A stretch of 64,000 nucleotides of DNA from GCA-002282575 sp964519885 (GTDB lineage Bacteria > Pseudomonadota > Gammaproteobacteria > Thiomicrospirales > Thiomicrospiraceae): contig CAZFLX010000010.1 of the NCBI GenBank assembly GCA_964519885.1, positions 1-64,000 on the forward strand, given 5' to 3'. The stretch's first letter is position 1; every line of letters begins with the position of its first letter. The position numbers and the translations under genes were made by a program. Positions 34,756 to 43,689 of this stretch are shown here, in pieces. Below the pieces are notes generated by a model that had not been told where the DNA came from, made no database searches, and worked only from the letters and a program-made list of their open reading frames with translations.

Positions 34756-35766
34756 ATGCAAGATATTCGCGCGCAAGCGATGCAAGAATGGTTAGCGCGA
34801 CAAGACGCTTGGCGAGAAGGTCAGCTAACAGCTTTAGCAGGAGATGCCAGTTTTAGGCGTTATTTTCGTTGGCAAGGTGCTGATGATAAAACGGCGATGT
34901 TGATGGATGCGCCACCACCACAGGAAGATGTGCGCCCGTTTTTGCAGGTGCGTGAGAAAATGGCGAGTTTATCGGTGGCAGTTCCCGCTTGCTATGCTCA
35001 GTCGGTGGAACAAGGCTTTTTGTTGTTGGAAGATTTTGGGGATACCACCCTAGCAACAGCGGTCGCTAGGAGTGATGAAACGCGTATTGATGCTCTATAT
35101 CAACAAGCGCTGACGCAATTAGCGGCGTGGCAAACGCATCCGCAACAACCTGAGGTTGCGCAAACCTTGGCCGCTTACGATGCGCCCTTGTTGGTGCGCG
35201 AAATGCAACTGTTGCCTGATTGGTTGTTGAAAGTACATTGCGACGCGCCTATGTCTTCGTTTGAACAGAGCGAGTGGCAACAATGGTTGCGATTACTCAG
35301 TGGTAGTGCTTTAGCGCAACCGCAAGTGTTGGTGCATCGAGACTATCATAGCCGTAATTTAATGGTGACTGATGATGGTCGTTTGGGGGTGATTGATTTC
35401 CAAGACGCGGTGCGTGGTGCCTTAACTTACGATGCTGTGTCCCTATTGCGAGATGCTTACCTGCGTTACGATGAGGCTCAAGTGAGTGAATGGCTACGTT
35501 TCTACTTTTTGGCGTTGGTTGCTGCGGGTAAATTCAGCAAAGATGAATGGTCTGGGTTTGTGCGTGCCTTTGATTGGATGGGTGTGCAGCGCCACTTAAA
35601 AGTGTTGGGTATTTTTGCGCGTTTGTATCATCGAGATGGCAAAGCCGCTTACTTGAAAGACATGCCGTTGGTATTGCACTATGTATTAAGTGTTGCCAGT
35701 CGTTACCCTGAATTGTCGGGATTAGCGGATTGGTTAGAGCAGCGCGTTGGTGATAGGTTGAATTAA
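34756..35766 (+). CDS. amgK: N-acetylmuramate/N-acetylglucosamine kinase
   Basis: AmgK phosphorylates the anomeric position of MurNAc (and GlcNAc) in the Pseudomonas-type peptidoglycan recycling bypass. This 336-residue protein has an aminoglycoside phosphotransferase fold: GDASFRRYFRW at the N-terminus, LLLEDFGDTTL, VLVHRDYHSRNLM with the catalytic Asp, and VIDFQDAVRG for metal binding. The start at 34756 has GGAG about 6 nt upstream; earlier ATGs would intrude into the lptD promoter region. It is divergent from lptD, and murU follows after the opposite-strand tpx. Confidence 0.93.
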   Translation: MQDIRAQAMQEWLARQDAWREGQLTALAGDASFRRYFRWQGADDKTAMLMDAPPPQEDVRPFLQVREKMASLSVAVPACYAQSVEQGFLLLEDFGDTTLATAVARSDETRIDALYQQALTQLAAWQTHPQQPEVAQTLAAYDAPLLVREMQLLPDWLLKVHCDAPMSSFEQSEWQQWLRLLSGSALAQPQVLVHRDYHSRNLMVTDDGRLGVIDFQDAVRGALTYDAVSLLRDAYLRYDEAQVSEWLRFYFLALVAAGKFSKDEWSGFVRAFDWMGVQRHLKVLGIFARLYHRDGKAAYLKDMPLVLHYVLSVASRYPELSGLADWLEQRVGDRLN

Positions 35767-35773
35767 CGTGTTT

Positions 35774-35800
35774 CTGTCACCAACAAATCGTTGGTGACAG
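35774..35800. terminator. Strong hairpin between convergent amgK and tpx
   Basis: An 11-bp perfect stem (CTGTCACCAAC with GTTGGTGACAG) encloses a 5-nt AAATC loop. It starts 8 nt after the amgK stop. Neither strand has a good T-run after it, so it may stall polymerase or protect mRNA 3' ends rather than act as a textbook terminator. Confidence 0.6.
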
Positions 35801-35809
35801 GGAGGCGGA

Positions 35810-36310
35810 TTAAACTGTAAGCGCGTTAATCGCCGCGATATAATTGGGTTCTTGTTTGATTTCGGGAACTTGTTCGGTGTGAACAACCACGCCGTCGGCA
35901 TTAATAACCACAATTGAGCGCGATAACAAGCCTTGAATGGGGCCTGTGGTAATAGTCACGCCATAGTCAGCACCAAAATTGCTGCGGAAAGAAGAAAGAT
36001 TAACCACTTTTTCTAAACCTTCGCTACCGCAAAAACGTGCTTGCGCAAAAGGTAGGTCAGCAGAAATACACAGTACTTGGGTGTTAGCCAAACTGCTGGC
36101 TTTTTCGTTAAACATTCGCACTGAAGCGGCGCAAACGCCTGTGTCGATGCTGGGGAAAATATTCAAAATCAGGTTTTGACCCGCAAAATCGGCTAAGGTT
36201 TTTTCCGATAAGTCTCCAGCGACTAAGCAAAAGTTTGGTGCTTTGCTGTTGACGGCAGGTAGTGTGCCACAGGTTTCAATGATGTTACCGCCCAGGGTGA
36301 TCTGTGCCAT
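35810..36310 (-). CDS. tpx: Thiol peroxidase Tpx
   Basis: Tpx is an atypical 2-Cys peroxiredoxin that reduces peroxides with thioredoxin. This 166-residue protein has the peroxidatic Cys in PSIDTGVCAASVR and the resolving Cys in ARFCGSEG, the Tpx spacing. The start at 36310 (MAQI) has GGAG 9 nt upstream; a start five codons earlier is less likely. It is a single gene on the minus strand between amgK and murU. Confidence 0.97.
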   Translation of the reverse strand: MAQITLGGNIIETCGTLPAVNSKAPNFCLVAGDLSEKTLADFAGQNLILNIFPSIDTGVCAASVRMFNEKASSLANTQVLCISADLPFAQARFCGSEGLEKVVNLSSFRSNFGADYGVTITTGPIQGLLSRSIVVINADGVVVHTEQVPEIKQEPNYIAAINALTV

Positions 36311-36405
36311 GGTGATTTTCTCCATAAGGGTGTTTGTATAATTGAGATTCTATTGTAACGTGTTTAATGCAGATTATGGGTGAGGCAATTGAGGTTTTAT
36401 AACAG

Positions 36406-37083
36406 ATGAAGGCGATGATTCTAGCCGCTGGTCGAGGTGAGCGTATGCGCCCGTTAACCGACCATACCCCTAAGCCGTTATTGCCAGTTGGCGGTAAGCC
36501 ACTTATCGTTTGGCATATTGAAGCTTTAGCCGGTGCGGGTATTAAAAATATTGTCATTAATCATGCCTGGTTGGGTGAACAAATCCCGCGAACTTTAGGT
36601 GATGGTAGCCGTTGGGGAGTGAAGATTGATTACTCGGCTGAGGGCGAGCTGGGTTTGGAAACAGGTGGCGGTATTTTCAATGCTTTATCCTTGCTGGGTG
36701 ATGCGCCTTTTCTGCTCATTAATGGTGATGTGTTTACAGATATGAATTACGCCGCCTTGGTAAAGCGAGGTTTGGCAACAGACATGCTGGCGCATCTGTG
36801 TTTGGTGGATAATCCAGAGCATCATCCCAGGGGAGACTTTCGTTTAACTTCATCGGGCTTGGTTATCAATGAACCCCATTTAACCTTTGCGGGTGTGTCG
36901 TTAATTTCTCCCAAATTGTTTGTTGGCTGTCAGGCGGATAAGTTTCCATTAGCCCCTTTATTGCGCCAAGCGATGCAAGCAGGTCGTGTTACGGGAGAAA
37001 AACACGCGGGTTTTTGGCTGGATGTAGGAACGGTGCAGCGGTTACAATACTTGGAAGATTATTTATCAAAGGATACTCATTGA
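36406..37083 (+). CDS. murU: N-acetylmuramate-1-phosphate uridylyltransferase
   Basis: MurU turns MurNAc-1-phosphate into UDP-MurNAc, the step after AmgK, bypassing de novo UDP-MurNAc synthesis (and its fosfomycin-sensitive MurA step). This 225-residue nucleotidyltransferase has MILAAGRGERMRPLTDHTPKPLL at the N-terminus, FLLINGDVFTD with the metal-binding Asp, and a C-terminal FWLDVGTVQRL. The pairing with amgK 0.6 kb upstream makes this call firmer than for a generic sugar nucleotidyltransferase. Its TGA overlaps the yaaA ATG (TGATG). Confidence 0.93.
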   Translation: MKAMILAAGRGERMRPLTDHTPKPLLPVGGKPLIVWHIEALAGAGIKNIVINHAWLGEQIPRTLGDGSRWGVKIDYSAEGELGLETGGGIFNALSLLGDAPFLLINGDVFTDMNYAALVKRGLATDMLAHLCLVDNPEHHPRGDFRLTSSGLVINEPHLTFAGVSLISPKLFVGCQADKFPLAPLLRQAMQAGRVTGEKHAGFWLDVGTVQRLQYLEDYLSKDTH

Positions 37084-37865
37084 TGCTCATGCTTATTTCC
37101 CCAGCTAAAGCGCTGGATATGGATACCCCACCTCCGATTAACGAAGCAACTCAGTGTGATTTTTTAGATCAGTCACAACAATTAATTGATGAGTTACGTG
37201 GCTTGTCGGTCGAAGATGTGTCTAAGTTGATGGATCTGTCGGTGAAATTGAGTGAGTTGAATGTACAGCGTTATCGTGACTTTCAGCGACCTTTTTCAGC
37301 GACTAATGCCAAACAAGCAGTATTCGCCTTTAATGGTGACGTTTACGAAGGTTTGTCGGCTAACACCTTGAGCGAACCGCAAATTCATTGGCTGCAAGAT
37401 CATTTGCGTATTTTATCGGGCTTGTATGGTTTGCTGCGTCCGCTCGATTATATGCAGCCTTATCGCTTAGAAATGGGCACCAGCTTTGCCAATACGCGCG
37501 GTAAAAATCTCTATGCTTTTTGGGGAGATAGGTTAACGCAGGCGCTGAATGCTTTGTTGGCACAACAAGCAACGCCCGTATTGGTGAATTTAGCGTCAAC
37601 CGAGTACTTTTCTGCGATTCAAACCAAAGCCATTCAAGAACCGATTATTACGCCTGTTTTTCAGGATGAGAAAGCGGGTAAGTATAAAATCATCAGTTTC
37701 TACGCCAAAAAGGCGCGTGGGTTGATGGTGCGTTATGCTGCTGAACAGGCTGTGACACAAGTTGAACAGCTTAAAGGGTTTAACCTTGCTGGTTATACTT
37801 ATGCGCCTGAAGTCTCAACTGAAACGCAATGGGTGTTCCGTCGTGGCGAAGGGGTTGTGGCGTGA
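37083..37865 (+). CDS. yaaA: Peroxide stress protein YaaA
   Basis: YaaA (DUF328) lowers free iron and limits peroxide damage in E. coli and has a DNA-binding helix-hairpin-helix-like fold. This 260-residue protein shows the family start LMLISPAKALDMDTP, then FNGDVYEGLSANTL, RILSGLYGLLRPLD and MVRYAAEQ. The 37083 start overlaps the murU stop and gives the typical length; a longer upstream frame is spurious. Next to tpx and a possible redox-linked set of genes, but operon membership is with murU. Confidence 0.94.
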   Translation: MLMLISPAKALDMDTPPPINEATQCDFLDQSQQLIDELRGLSVEDVSKLMDLSVKLSELNVQRYRDFQRPFSATNAKQAVFAFNGDVYEGLSANTLSEPQIHWLQDHLRILSGLYGLLRPLDYMQPYRLEMGTSFANTRGKNLYAFWGDRLTQALNALLAQQATPVLVNLASTEYFSAIQTKAIQEPIITPVFQDEKAGKYKIISFYAKKARGLMVRYAAEQAVTQVEQLKGFNLAGYTYAPEVSTETQWVFRRGEGVVA

Positions 37866-38551
37866 GCGAAACCCTCACTAAAAAAGTCAAAGAAAGCAAA
37901 ACGCCGCGTACTTTTTTAGCGCCAGATATTGCTGATTATTGTGAAGCTCACTGTTCTGCTGAGTCAGTCGAGTTACAAGCCCTTACGGCATTTACCGCCG
38001 AAAAACGTGCGGATTACCAAGTGAATTTATCGGGACGCAGTGTTGGTCAGTTGCTCAAATTATTGGTGGGTTTGGGGCAAGCAAAACGTGTATTAGATAT
38101 TGGCACTTTCACCGGGTATTCTGCGTTGGCGATGGCTGAAGGTACGCCTGATAACGGATCGGTGATTACCCTTGATGCGAATCCGCTCAGTAAAGATTTT
38201 GCCGCCCCGTTTTTAGCACAAAGTCCGCACGGACATAAGGTTGCCTGTGTGACCTGTTTTGCCCATGAATGGTTAGCAGAGCAAAGTGATGCCAGTTTTG
38301 ATTTCATTTTTTTAGATGCCGACAAGCATCGTTACCCAAATTATTTAACCAGCTGCTGGCGCTTGCTTTCCGAAGGAGGGTTACTGGTCGCGGACAATAT
38401 TTTGTGGGGTGGTCATGTCACCAGCGAGCAACGTTCTAGCCGTGCCGATGCAGTGGATGAATTCAATCGATTAGCTAGCCAATTGCCCAATGCGGTGGCG
38501 GTATGTTTGCCGTTACGTGATGGTCTGATGTTGTTACGCAAGACTGGTTGA
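37862..38551 (+). CDS. SAM-dependent O-methyltransferase, caffeoyl-CoA type
   Basis: This 229-residue class I methyltransferase belongs to the O-methyltransferase family 3 group. It has the SAM motif VLDIGTFTGYSALAMA, VITLDANP, a metal-binding block FIFLDADKHRYPNY and LLVADNILWGG. Substrate unknown; many bacterial members act on small catechols. The start is the GTG at 37862 overlapping the yaaA stop as GTGA. Confidence 0.92.
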   Translation: MSETLTKKVKESKTPRTFLAPDIADYCEAHCSAESVELQALTAFTAEKRADYQVNLSGRSVGQLLKLLVGLGQAKRVLDIGTFTGYSALAMAEGTPDNGSVITLDANPLSKDFAAPFLAQSPHGHKVACVTCFAHEWLAEQSDASFDFIFLDADKHRYPNYLTSCWRLLSEGGLLVADNILWGGHVTSEQRSSRADAVDEFNRLASQLPNAVAVCLPLRDGLMLLRKTG

Positions 38552-38590
38552 CGGATGTTTGTCATGCAATCTTCATAAAAAACCGTTAAG

Positions 38591-39928
38591 ATGATGGCTA
38601 TGGAAACACAAACTGCGCACTGGATTACCCTAATCCAAATCATATTATTACTAGCGATTAACGCTTTTTTCGTTGCCGCTGAATTTGCCTTGGTGAAAGC
38701 CAAGCAAGTTAGATTGAATCAACTGGCCGATCAGAGTGCTACAGGTCGTCTGACTTACCAAATTCACCAAAATATTGAGCCTTATCTGGCGGCTTGTCAG
38801 TTGGGGATTACCATGGCTTCGCTAGGGCTGGGTTGGGTGGGTGAGCCTTTTGTCGCGGCGCTGATTGAACCCTTGTTTGTTATGCTGGGCTTGCCTGCCG
38901 AAATCATGCATACCGTGGCATTTTTAATTGGCTTTATTATTTTCTCGGCCTTGCATATTGTTATTGGTGAACAAGTACCGAAAAACCTGGCCATTCGTGT
39001 GCCAGAGCCAGTGGCTATGTGGGTCGCTTGGCCTTTACGAGGTTTTTTCCTCATGGTCTACCCGCTGTCGCGTGTTTTAGACAAGGTGTCGGCGCTCATT
39101 CTGAAAACTATGGGAGTGCGTCCTGCCAGTCATTTAGAGGTCTTTACCGACGAAGAAATTAAGGGCATTATCGATCAGTCTAGAGCTAGTGGTGAAATGG
39201 GTCATCAAAAAGCCGATATGCTGACCAATTTGTTTGAACTGGAACATCGCACGGCACGAGAATTGATGACGCCACGAAATGATATTGATGCGTTAGATAT
39301 TAATCACCCTGCTGAAAGTTTATTGGCGTTAATTTTAGATACCCAACACTCTCGTTTCCCTGTCATTGAAGATGGTTTCAATCAGGTGCATGGCGTGGTG
39401 ATTGTGAAAGATCTTTATCGAGCGCTGTTGGCAGGAGATCAGCAACCTTGGGCGCATTTAAAAGATTTTTGCCGTCCTGCTTTGATGTTGCCCGATAGTT
39501 TAAATGCCACCCAGTTATTCGAGCAAATGCGCGGTAACCAATCCCATCTGGCGATGGTAGTGGATGAGTATGGTGAAATTGTCGGCTTAATCACGCTGGA
39601 AGATGTGCTGGAAGAGTTAGTAGGCGACATTGGCGATGAGCTAGATGATCGTTTAGCCGAGTACCCGATTGAAGTCACTGAAAATGGCTGGAAAGCTCAT
39701 GGTTTGTCGGATTTAGACGAAGTGCATAAGCTAACGGGCTTGGTGATTGAAGATGCCTTACAAGTGCATACGCTGTCGGGTCTGTTTATGGAGCGCTTGG
39801 GACGTATGCCTGAAGTGGGTGATGCGTTACACGAAGGACAACTCAAGTTGACGGTGATGGCGATGAAAGATCGTCGCGTTGAATCGGTTGCCATTGTCAG
39901 CGTAGATGAAGACATGACCAATGTCTGA
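38591..39928 (+). CDS. CNNM/CorC-HlyC family membrane protein
   Basis: This 445-residue protein has an N-terminal CNNM-type membrane domain with about four hydrophobic segments (about 10-190: FFVAAEFALVKAK, LGITMASLGLGWVGEP, HIVIGEQVPKNLAI). A pair of CBS domains follows (about 220-345: MTPRNDIDALD; EYGEIVGLITLEDVLEELVGDI), then a C-terminal CorC/HlyC transporter-associated domain. Members are linked to magnesium or other divalent cation export and are often misnamed hemolysins. It overlaps the magnesium channel gene mgtE by 8 nt, which supports a cation role. Confidence 0.92.
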   Translation: MMAMETQTAHWITLIQIILLLAINAFFVAAEFALVKAKQVRLNQLADQSATGRLTYQIHQNIEPYLAACQLGITMASLGLGWVGEPFVAALIEPLFVMLGLPAEIMHTVAFLIGFIIFSALHIVIGEQVPKNLAIRVPEPVAMWVAWPLRGFFLMVYPLSRVLDKVSALILKTMGVRPASHLEVFTDEEIKGIIDQSRASGEMGHQKADMLTNLFELEHRTARELMTPRNDIDALDINHPAESLLALILDTQHSRFPVIEDGFNQVHGVVIVKDLYRALLAGDQQPWAHLKDFCRPALMLPDSLNATQLFEQMRGNQSHLAMVVDEYGEIVGLITLEDVLEELVGDIGDELDDRLAEYPIEVTENGWKAHGLSDLDEVHKLTGLVIEDALQVHTLSGLFMERLGRMPEVGDALHEGQLKLTVMAMKDRRVESVAIVSVDEDMTNV

Positions 39929-41288
39929 ACGACTACAGGTAGAAGTCATTCGCGATAGGGATGAGCCATTACTGGCTCAGGTAATGCCCTTATTAGAAGA
40001 AGGGCATTATGATGTTTTAGCCGATTTACTTCAGGCTGAACATGAAACCGACTTGGCTGTGCTACTTGAATCTTTGCCTGCACATCAACGTCTGAAAGTC
40101 TGGGAGTTGATTCCCAACTCTGCGCAGGGTAATGTGCTATTACACTTGCATGATGAAGTTAGGGCATCACTGATTGCCATCATGCCGCATCAAGAGTTGG
40201 TGGATGCGTTAGAACCGCTCGATGCTGATGATATCGCCTATGTATTAGAAGACGTTCCTGAAGCCAAATCCGATGCGGTACTGGAACAGCTTGACCAAGA
40301 AACCCGCGCCGATGTGGAAGAATCCTTAAGCTATCCAGAAGGTACAGCAGGGCGTTTAATGCGCTTCGATGCCATCGAAGTGCGTGCCGACATTGATATT
40401 TACACGGTATTGCGTTACTTGCGTCGCCATAAAACCTTGCCTGACCAAACCGATGGCTTAATGGTCGTTGATGAAGAAGGTTATTATTTAGGCAAATTGC
40501 ATTTGTCCACCTTGGTCACTCAGCCAGGTAGTGCGCGTGTCGAGTCGGTTATGGATGCCAGCGAGCAAGCCATTTCTGCCTACATGGAAGAAGATGAAGT
40601 GGCGCACCTATTTGACCGTCGTGATTTGGTTTCGGTGGCAGTGATTGATGCGGCAGGTAAGTTTATTGGACGTGTCACGGTTGATGATGTATTAGATGTT
40701 ATTCGTGGGCAATCTGAGCGTGCCCTGATGGGCATGGCGGGTTTGGATGAAGAAGCGGATATTTTCGCGCCCGTTATTACCAGTGCCAAACGTCGTGCCT
40801 TATGGTTGGGGATTAACCTGTGTACGGCATCGCTAGCCGCTTGGGTGATTGGTCAGTTTGAAGCCAGTATTGCGCAGCTGGTCGCTTTGGCGATTCTGAT
40901 GCCGATTGTTGCCAGTATGGGCGGCGTGGCGGGTAGTCAAACGCTGACGCTAACCGTGCGCGGCTTGGCGCTAGGTCAGGTAAGTTTATCTAATATGCGT
41001 TGGTTACTGCGTCGCGAACTGGGTGTGGGGCTGTTGAATAGCTTGCTGTGGGCAAGCATGATGGGATTGGTTGCTTGGTTAATCTTTGAGCCGGGTGTTG
41101 GGGCGGTTATTGCCGCTGCGCTCACCATTAATATGACGCTAGCGGTCGGTGCAGGGGTGTTTATTCCGATTGTGCTAGATAGGCTTGGTATTGATCCTGC
41201 CTTGTCTGCCAGCATGATCCTCATGACCATTACCGATGTGATGGGCTTCTTAACCTTTCTCGGTTTAGCAACGATTTTCTTGTTATAA
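39921..41288 (+). CDS. mgtE: Magnesium transporter MgtE
   Basis: MgtE is a magnesium-gated channel of the inner membrane. This 455-residue protein has the N-terminal superhelical domain (about 15-130, rich in acidic residues), two CBS domains (about 135-260, ending VTVDDVLDVIRG), the plug helix, and a five-span membrane domain (about 285-455) with IVASMGGVAGSQTLTLTVRGLALG for the pore. Binding of magnesium between N-domain and CBS domains closes the channel. It overlaps the preceding CNNM-type gene by 8 nt. Confidence 0.96.
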   Translation: MSERLQVEVIRDRDEPLLAQVMPLLEEGHYDVLADLLQAEHETDLAVLLESLPAHQRLKVWELIPNSAQGNVLLHLHDEVRASLIAIMPHQELVDALEPLDADDIAYVLEDVPEAKSDAVLEQLDQETRADVEESLSYPEGTAGRLMRFDAIEVRADIDIYTVLRYLRRHKTLPDQTDGLMVVDEEGYYLGKLHLSTLVTQPGSARVESVMDASEQAISAYMEEDEVAHLFDRRDLVSVAVIDAAGKFIGRVTVDDVLDVIRGQSERALMGMAGLDEEADIFAPVITSAKRRALWLGINLCTASLAAWVIGQFEASIAQLVALAILMPIVASMGGVAGSQTLTLTVRGLALGQVSLSNMRWLLRRELGVGLLNSLLWASMMGLVAWLIFEPGVGAVIAAALTINMTLAVGAGVFIPIVLDRLGIDPALSASMILMTITDVMGFLTFLGLATIFLL

Positions 41289-41344
41289 CGTCAAGGCTTT
41301 GCGATAGATTCTTCATCAGTCGCGCTCAAAGTTTGCTGAAACCC

Positions 41345-41369
41345 TAGCCCCCTGACTGAGAAAGGGCTA
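41345..41369. repeat. Short inverted repeat in mgtE-kdnA gap
   Basis: TAGCCC and GGGCTA surround 13 nt in the 122-nt gap between mgtE and kdnA. No T-run follows. It may be a weak mgtE terminator or a decayed relative of the 27.9 kb element. Confidence 0.3.
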
Positions 41370-41410
41370 AAATCACTCTATTATTTGCGAATCACATCAG
41401 GAACACTTTC

Positions 41411-42601
41411 ATGCCAGGTTTTGAATGGATGGGCGCCGAAGAAAAGGCAGAAATCAATCAAGTGCTCGATCAGGGCTTTATCTTCCGTTACAACTTCGAT
41501 GGCGTGCGTAATAACGTCTGGAAAGCACGTGAAATGGAAGCTATGTTGTGTGAGCGGATGCAAACGCAATACGCTCATTTAGTTTCGAGCGGTACAGGTG
41601 CTTTGTCTGTGGCTTATCATGCCATGGGTGTGGGTGCAGGTGATGAAGTGATTGTACCTACTTTTACATTTGTTGCCAGTGTCGAAGCCTTGGTAGCAGC
41701 GGGTGCGATTCCTGTGTTTGCCGATGTGGACGATACACTTTGCTTAAATCCAGCCAGTGTGGAAAGCAAAATTACCCCACGCACTAAAGCCATTAACGTG
41801 GTGCAAATGTGCGGTAGCATGGCCGATATGGATGCGATTTTAGCCATTGCTAAAAAGCACAATCTATTGGTGATTGAAGATGCTTGCCAAGCGATTGGCG
41901 GTAGCTACAAAGGCCAACCCTTGGGCAGTATTGGCGATGTCGGTTGCTTTTCCTTTGATTCGGTGAAAACCATTACCTGTGGTGAGGGTGGCGGCATTAT
42001 TACCAATAATGAAACCATTTACACCAACGCGCACAGGTATTCTGACCACGGACATGATCACATAGGTAATGATCGTGGCGCAGAAGGTCATCCGATTATG
42101 GGATTAAACTATCGCATTTCCGATTTGAATGCGGCGATGGGCGTGGCTCAGTTACGTAAACTCGATGATATGGTGACGGTGCAACGCAAAAACAAAGCCA
42201 TGATTAAAGAGGCGTTAAGTCAATTTAGTGAAGTGTCTTTCCGTCGTATTCCTGACCCAGAAGGCGATCAAGGTAGTTTCCTAACCTTTATGTTGCCCAC
42301 CGAAGCGCGTACCTTAGAAATTAATCAAAAATTGAAAGATGCGGGTGTGGATGGTTGTTTCTACTGGTATGCGAATAATTGGCATTACATTAAAAACTGG
42401 CCACAAATTCAAAATATGGTCGGTGCTGCCAAGTTGCCGATTCATTTGAATGCTGACTTGCCCGACTACACCAAGCTAGATACTTCAGCGTCGGATGCGG
42501 TGATGAGTCGCAGTATTTCTATGCTGATTAAACTTAACTGGACGGAAGCGGATATTGCCGCTCGTATCGAAAAACTCAACCAAGTCTTTGCAGGAGCATA
42601 A
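41411..42601 (+). CDS. kdnA: 8-amino-3,8-dideoxy-manno-octulosonate transaminase KdnA
   Basis: KdnA is a PLP-dependent aminotransferase of the DegT/DnrJ/EryC1 family. It aminates the C8 aldehyde produced by KdnB from Kdo, giving 8-amino-Kdo (Kdo8N). This 396-residue protein shows VSSGTGALSVAYHAMGVGAGDEV, VIEDACQAIGGSYKG, and the PLP lysine in FSFDSVKTITCGEGG. Sugar aminotransferases of this fold are hard to tell apart; the specific call rests on the N-terminal PGFEWMGAEEKAEI and on the directly following KdnB and KdsB, the arrangement known from Shewanella. Confidence 0.9.
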   Translation: MPGFEWMGAEEKAEINQVLDQGFIFRYNFDGVRNNVWKAREMEAMLCERMQTQYAHLVSSGTGALSVAYHAMGVGAGDEVIVPTFTFVASVEALVAAGAIPVFADVDDTLCLNPASVESKITPRTKAINVVQMCGSMADMDAILAIAKKHNLLVIEDACQAIGGSYKGQPLGSIGDVGCFSFDSVKTITCGEGGGIITNNETIYTNAHRYSDHGHDHIGNDRGAEGHPIMGLNYRISDLNAAMGVAQLRKLDDMVTVQRKNKAMIKEALSQFSEVSFRRIPDPEGDQGSFLTFMLPTEARTLEINQKLKDAGVDGCFYWYANNWHYIKNWPQIQNMVGAAKLPIHLNADLPDYTKLDTSASDAVMSRSISMLIKLNWTEADIAARIEKLNQVFAGA

Positions 42602-42603
42602 CC

Positions 42604-43683
42604 ATGTCAGCACCAAAGTTTCGTAATTTTAAATGTGTGCCACGCATGGTGTTTGGTCGCGGATCGTTTAATCAATTAGACGATATTCTCGCTGAGCAAC
42701 GTGAAGGCGGCAGTGGTTGGGTGGTGTTTATTGTCGATGACATTCATCAGAATCGTGAGCTGGCTAAGCGTATTCCCGTTAAAGCGCAAGACTTGATTAT
42801 TTGGGCAAATGTGAATAAAGAACCCAGCACCATTCAGGTCGATGCTTATACTGATCAGGTTAAAGCTCACGCACCAAGCTTACCAGATAGCGTGATTGGT
42901 ATCGGTGGCGGCTCAGTGTTGGACTTGGCCAAAGCGGTTTCGTTAATGCTCACCAACGAAGGCGGTTCTGCCAAATACCAAGGCTGGGATTTGATTCAAA
43001 ACCCTGCAGTACATCACATGGGTATCCCGACTTTATCAGGAACGGGCGCAGAAGCTTCTCGTACCGCAGTACTGACAGGCCCTGAGCGTAAGTTGGGGTT
43101 AAATTCAGACTTCACCGTTTACGATCAAATCATGATGGATCCTGAGCTAATTGCAGGTGTACCAAAAAACCAATGGTTCTACACAGGCATGGATTGTTAC
43201 ATTCATGGTATCGAAGCCTTAAACGGTACTTTTATTAATGAGTTTGCCCGTGCGTTTGGCGATAAGTCGCTGAATTTATGCCGTGAAGTCTATTTAGAAG
43301 ATCATCCAGAAAGTGATGAAAAGCTAATGATGGCGAGTTACATGGGCGGTATGAGTATTGCCTACTCACAAGTCGGTGCGTGTCATGCCTTGTCTTACGG
43401 CTTGTCGTATGTGTTTGGTTATCACCACGGTATTGGCAACTGTATCGCTTTCGATGTACTCGATGGCTACTACAGCGATGGTGTGAAAGAGTTTCGTGAA
43501 ATGGTCAAGAAACACAATATCGACATCCCGAAAAACCTGGCGGCAACTTGGTCAGAAAACGACATCGACCGCATGATTACCATTTGTAAAGGCATGAAAC
43601 CCTTGTGGCAAAACGTTTATGGCGACGATTGGGAACGTGAAGTCACCGACGATAAGTTGCGTGCGCTCTATAAGCGAATGTAA
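42604..43683 (+). CDS. kdnB: 3-deoxy-manno-octulosonate 8-oxidase KdnB
   Basis: KdnB is an iron-containing alcohol dehydrogenase-like enzyme that oxidises the C8 hydroxyl of Kdo to an aldehyde. This 359-residue protein has the NAD-binding IGIGGGSVLDLAKAV, GIPTLSGTGAEASRTAV, and the metal-binding histidines in MDCYIHGIEALNG and CHALSYGLSYVFGYHHG. It begins 2 nt after kdnA. With kdnA before and kdsB after, the cluster should deliver CMP-Kdo8N in place of CMP-Kdo. Confidence 0.92.
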   Translation: MSAPKFRNFKCVPRMVFGRGSFNQLDDILAEQREGGSGWVVFIVDDIHQNRELAKRIPVKAQDLIIWANVNKEPSTIQVDAYTDQVKAHAPSLPDSVIGIGGGSVLDLAKAVSLMLTNEGGSAKYQGWDLIQNPAVHHMGIPTLSGTGAEASRTAVLTGPERKLGLNSDFTVYDQIMMDPELIAGVPKNQWFYTGMDCYIHGIEALNGTFINEFARAFGDKSLNLCREVYLEDHPESDEKLMMASYMGGMSIAYSQVGACHALSYGLSYVFGYHHGIGNCIAFDVLDGYYSDGVKEFREMVKKHNIDIPKNLAATWSENDIDRMITICKGMKPLWQNVYGDDWEREVTDDKLRALYKRM

Positions 43684-43689
43684 GGTTTT

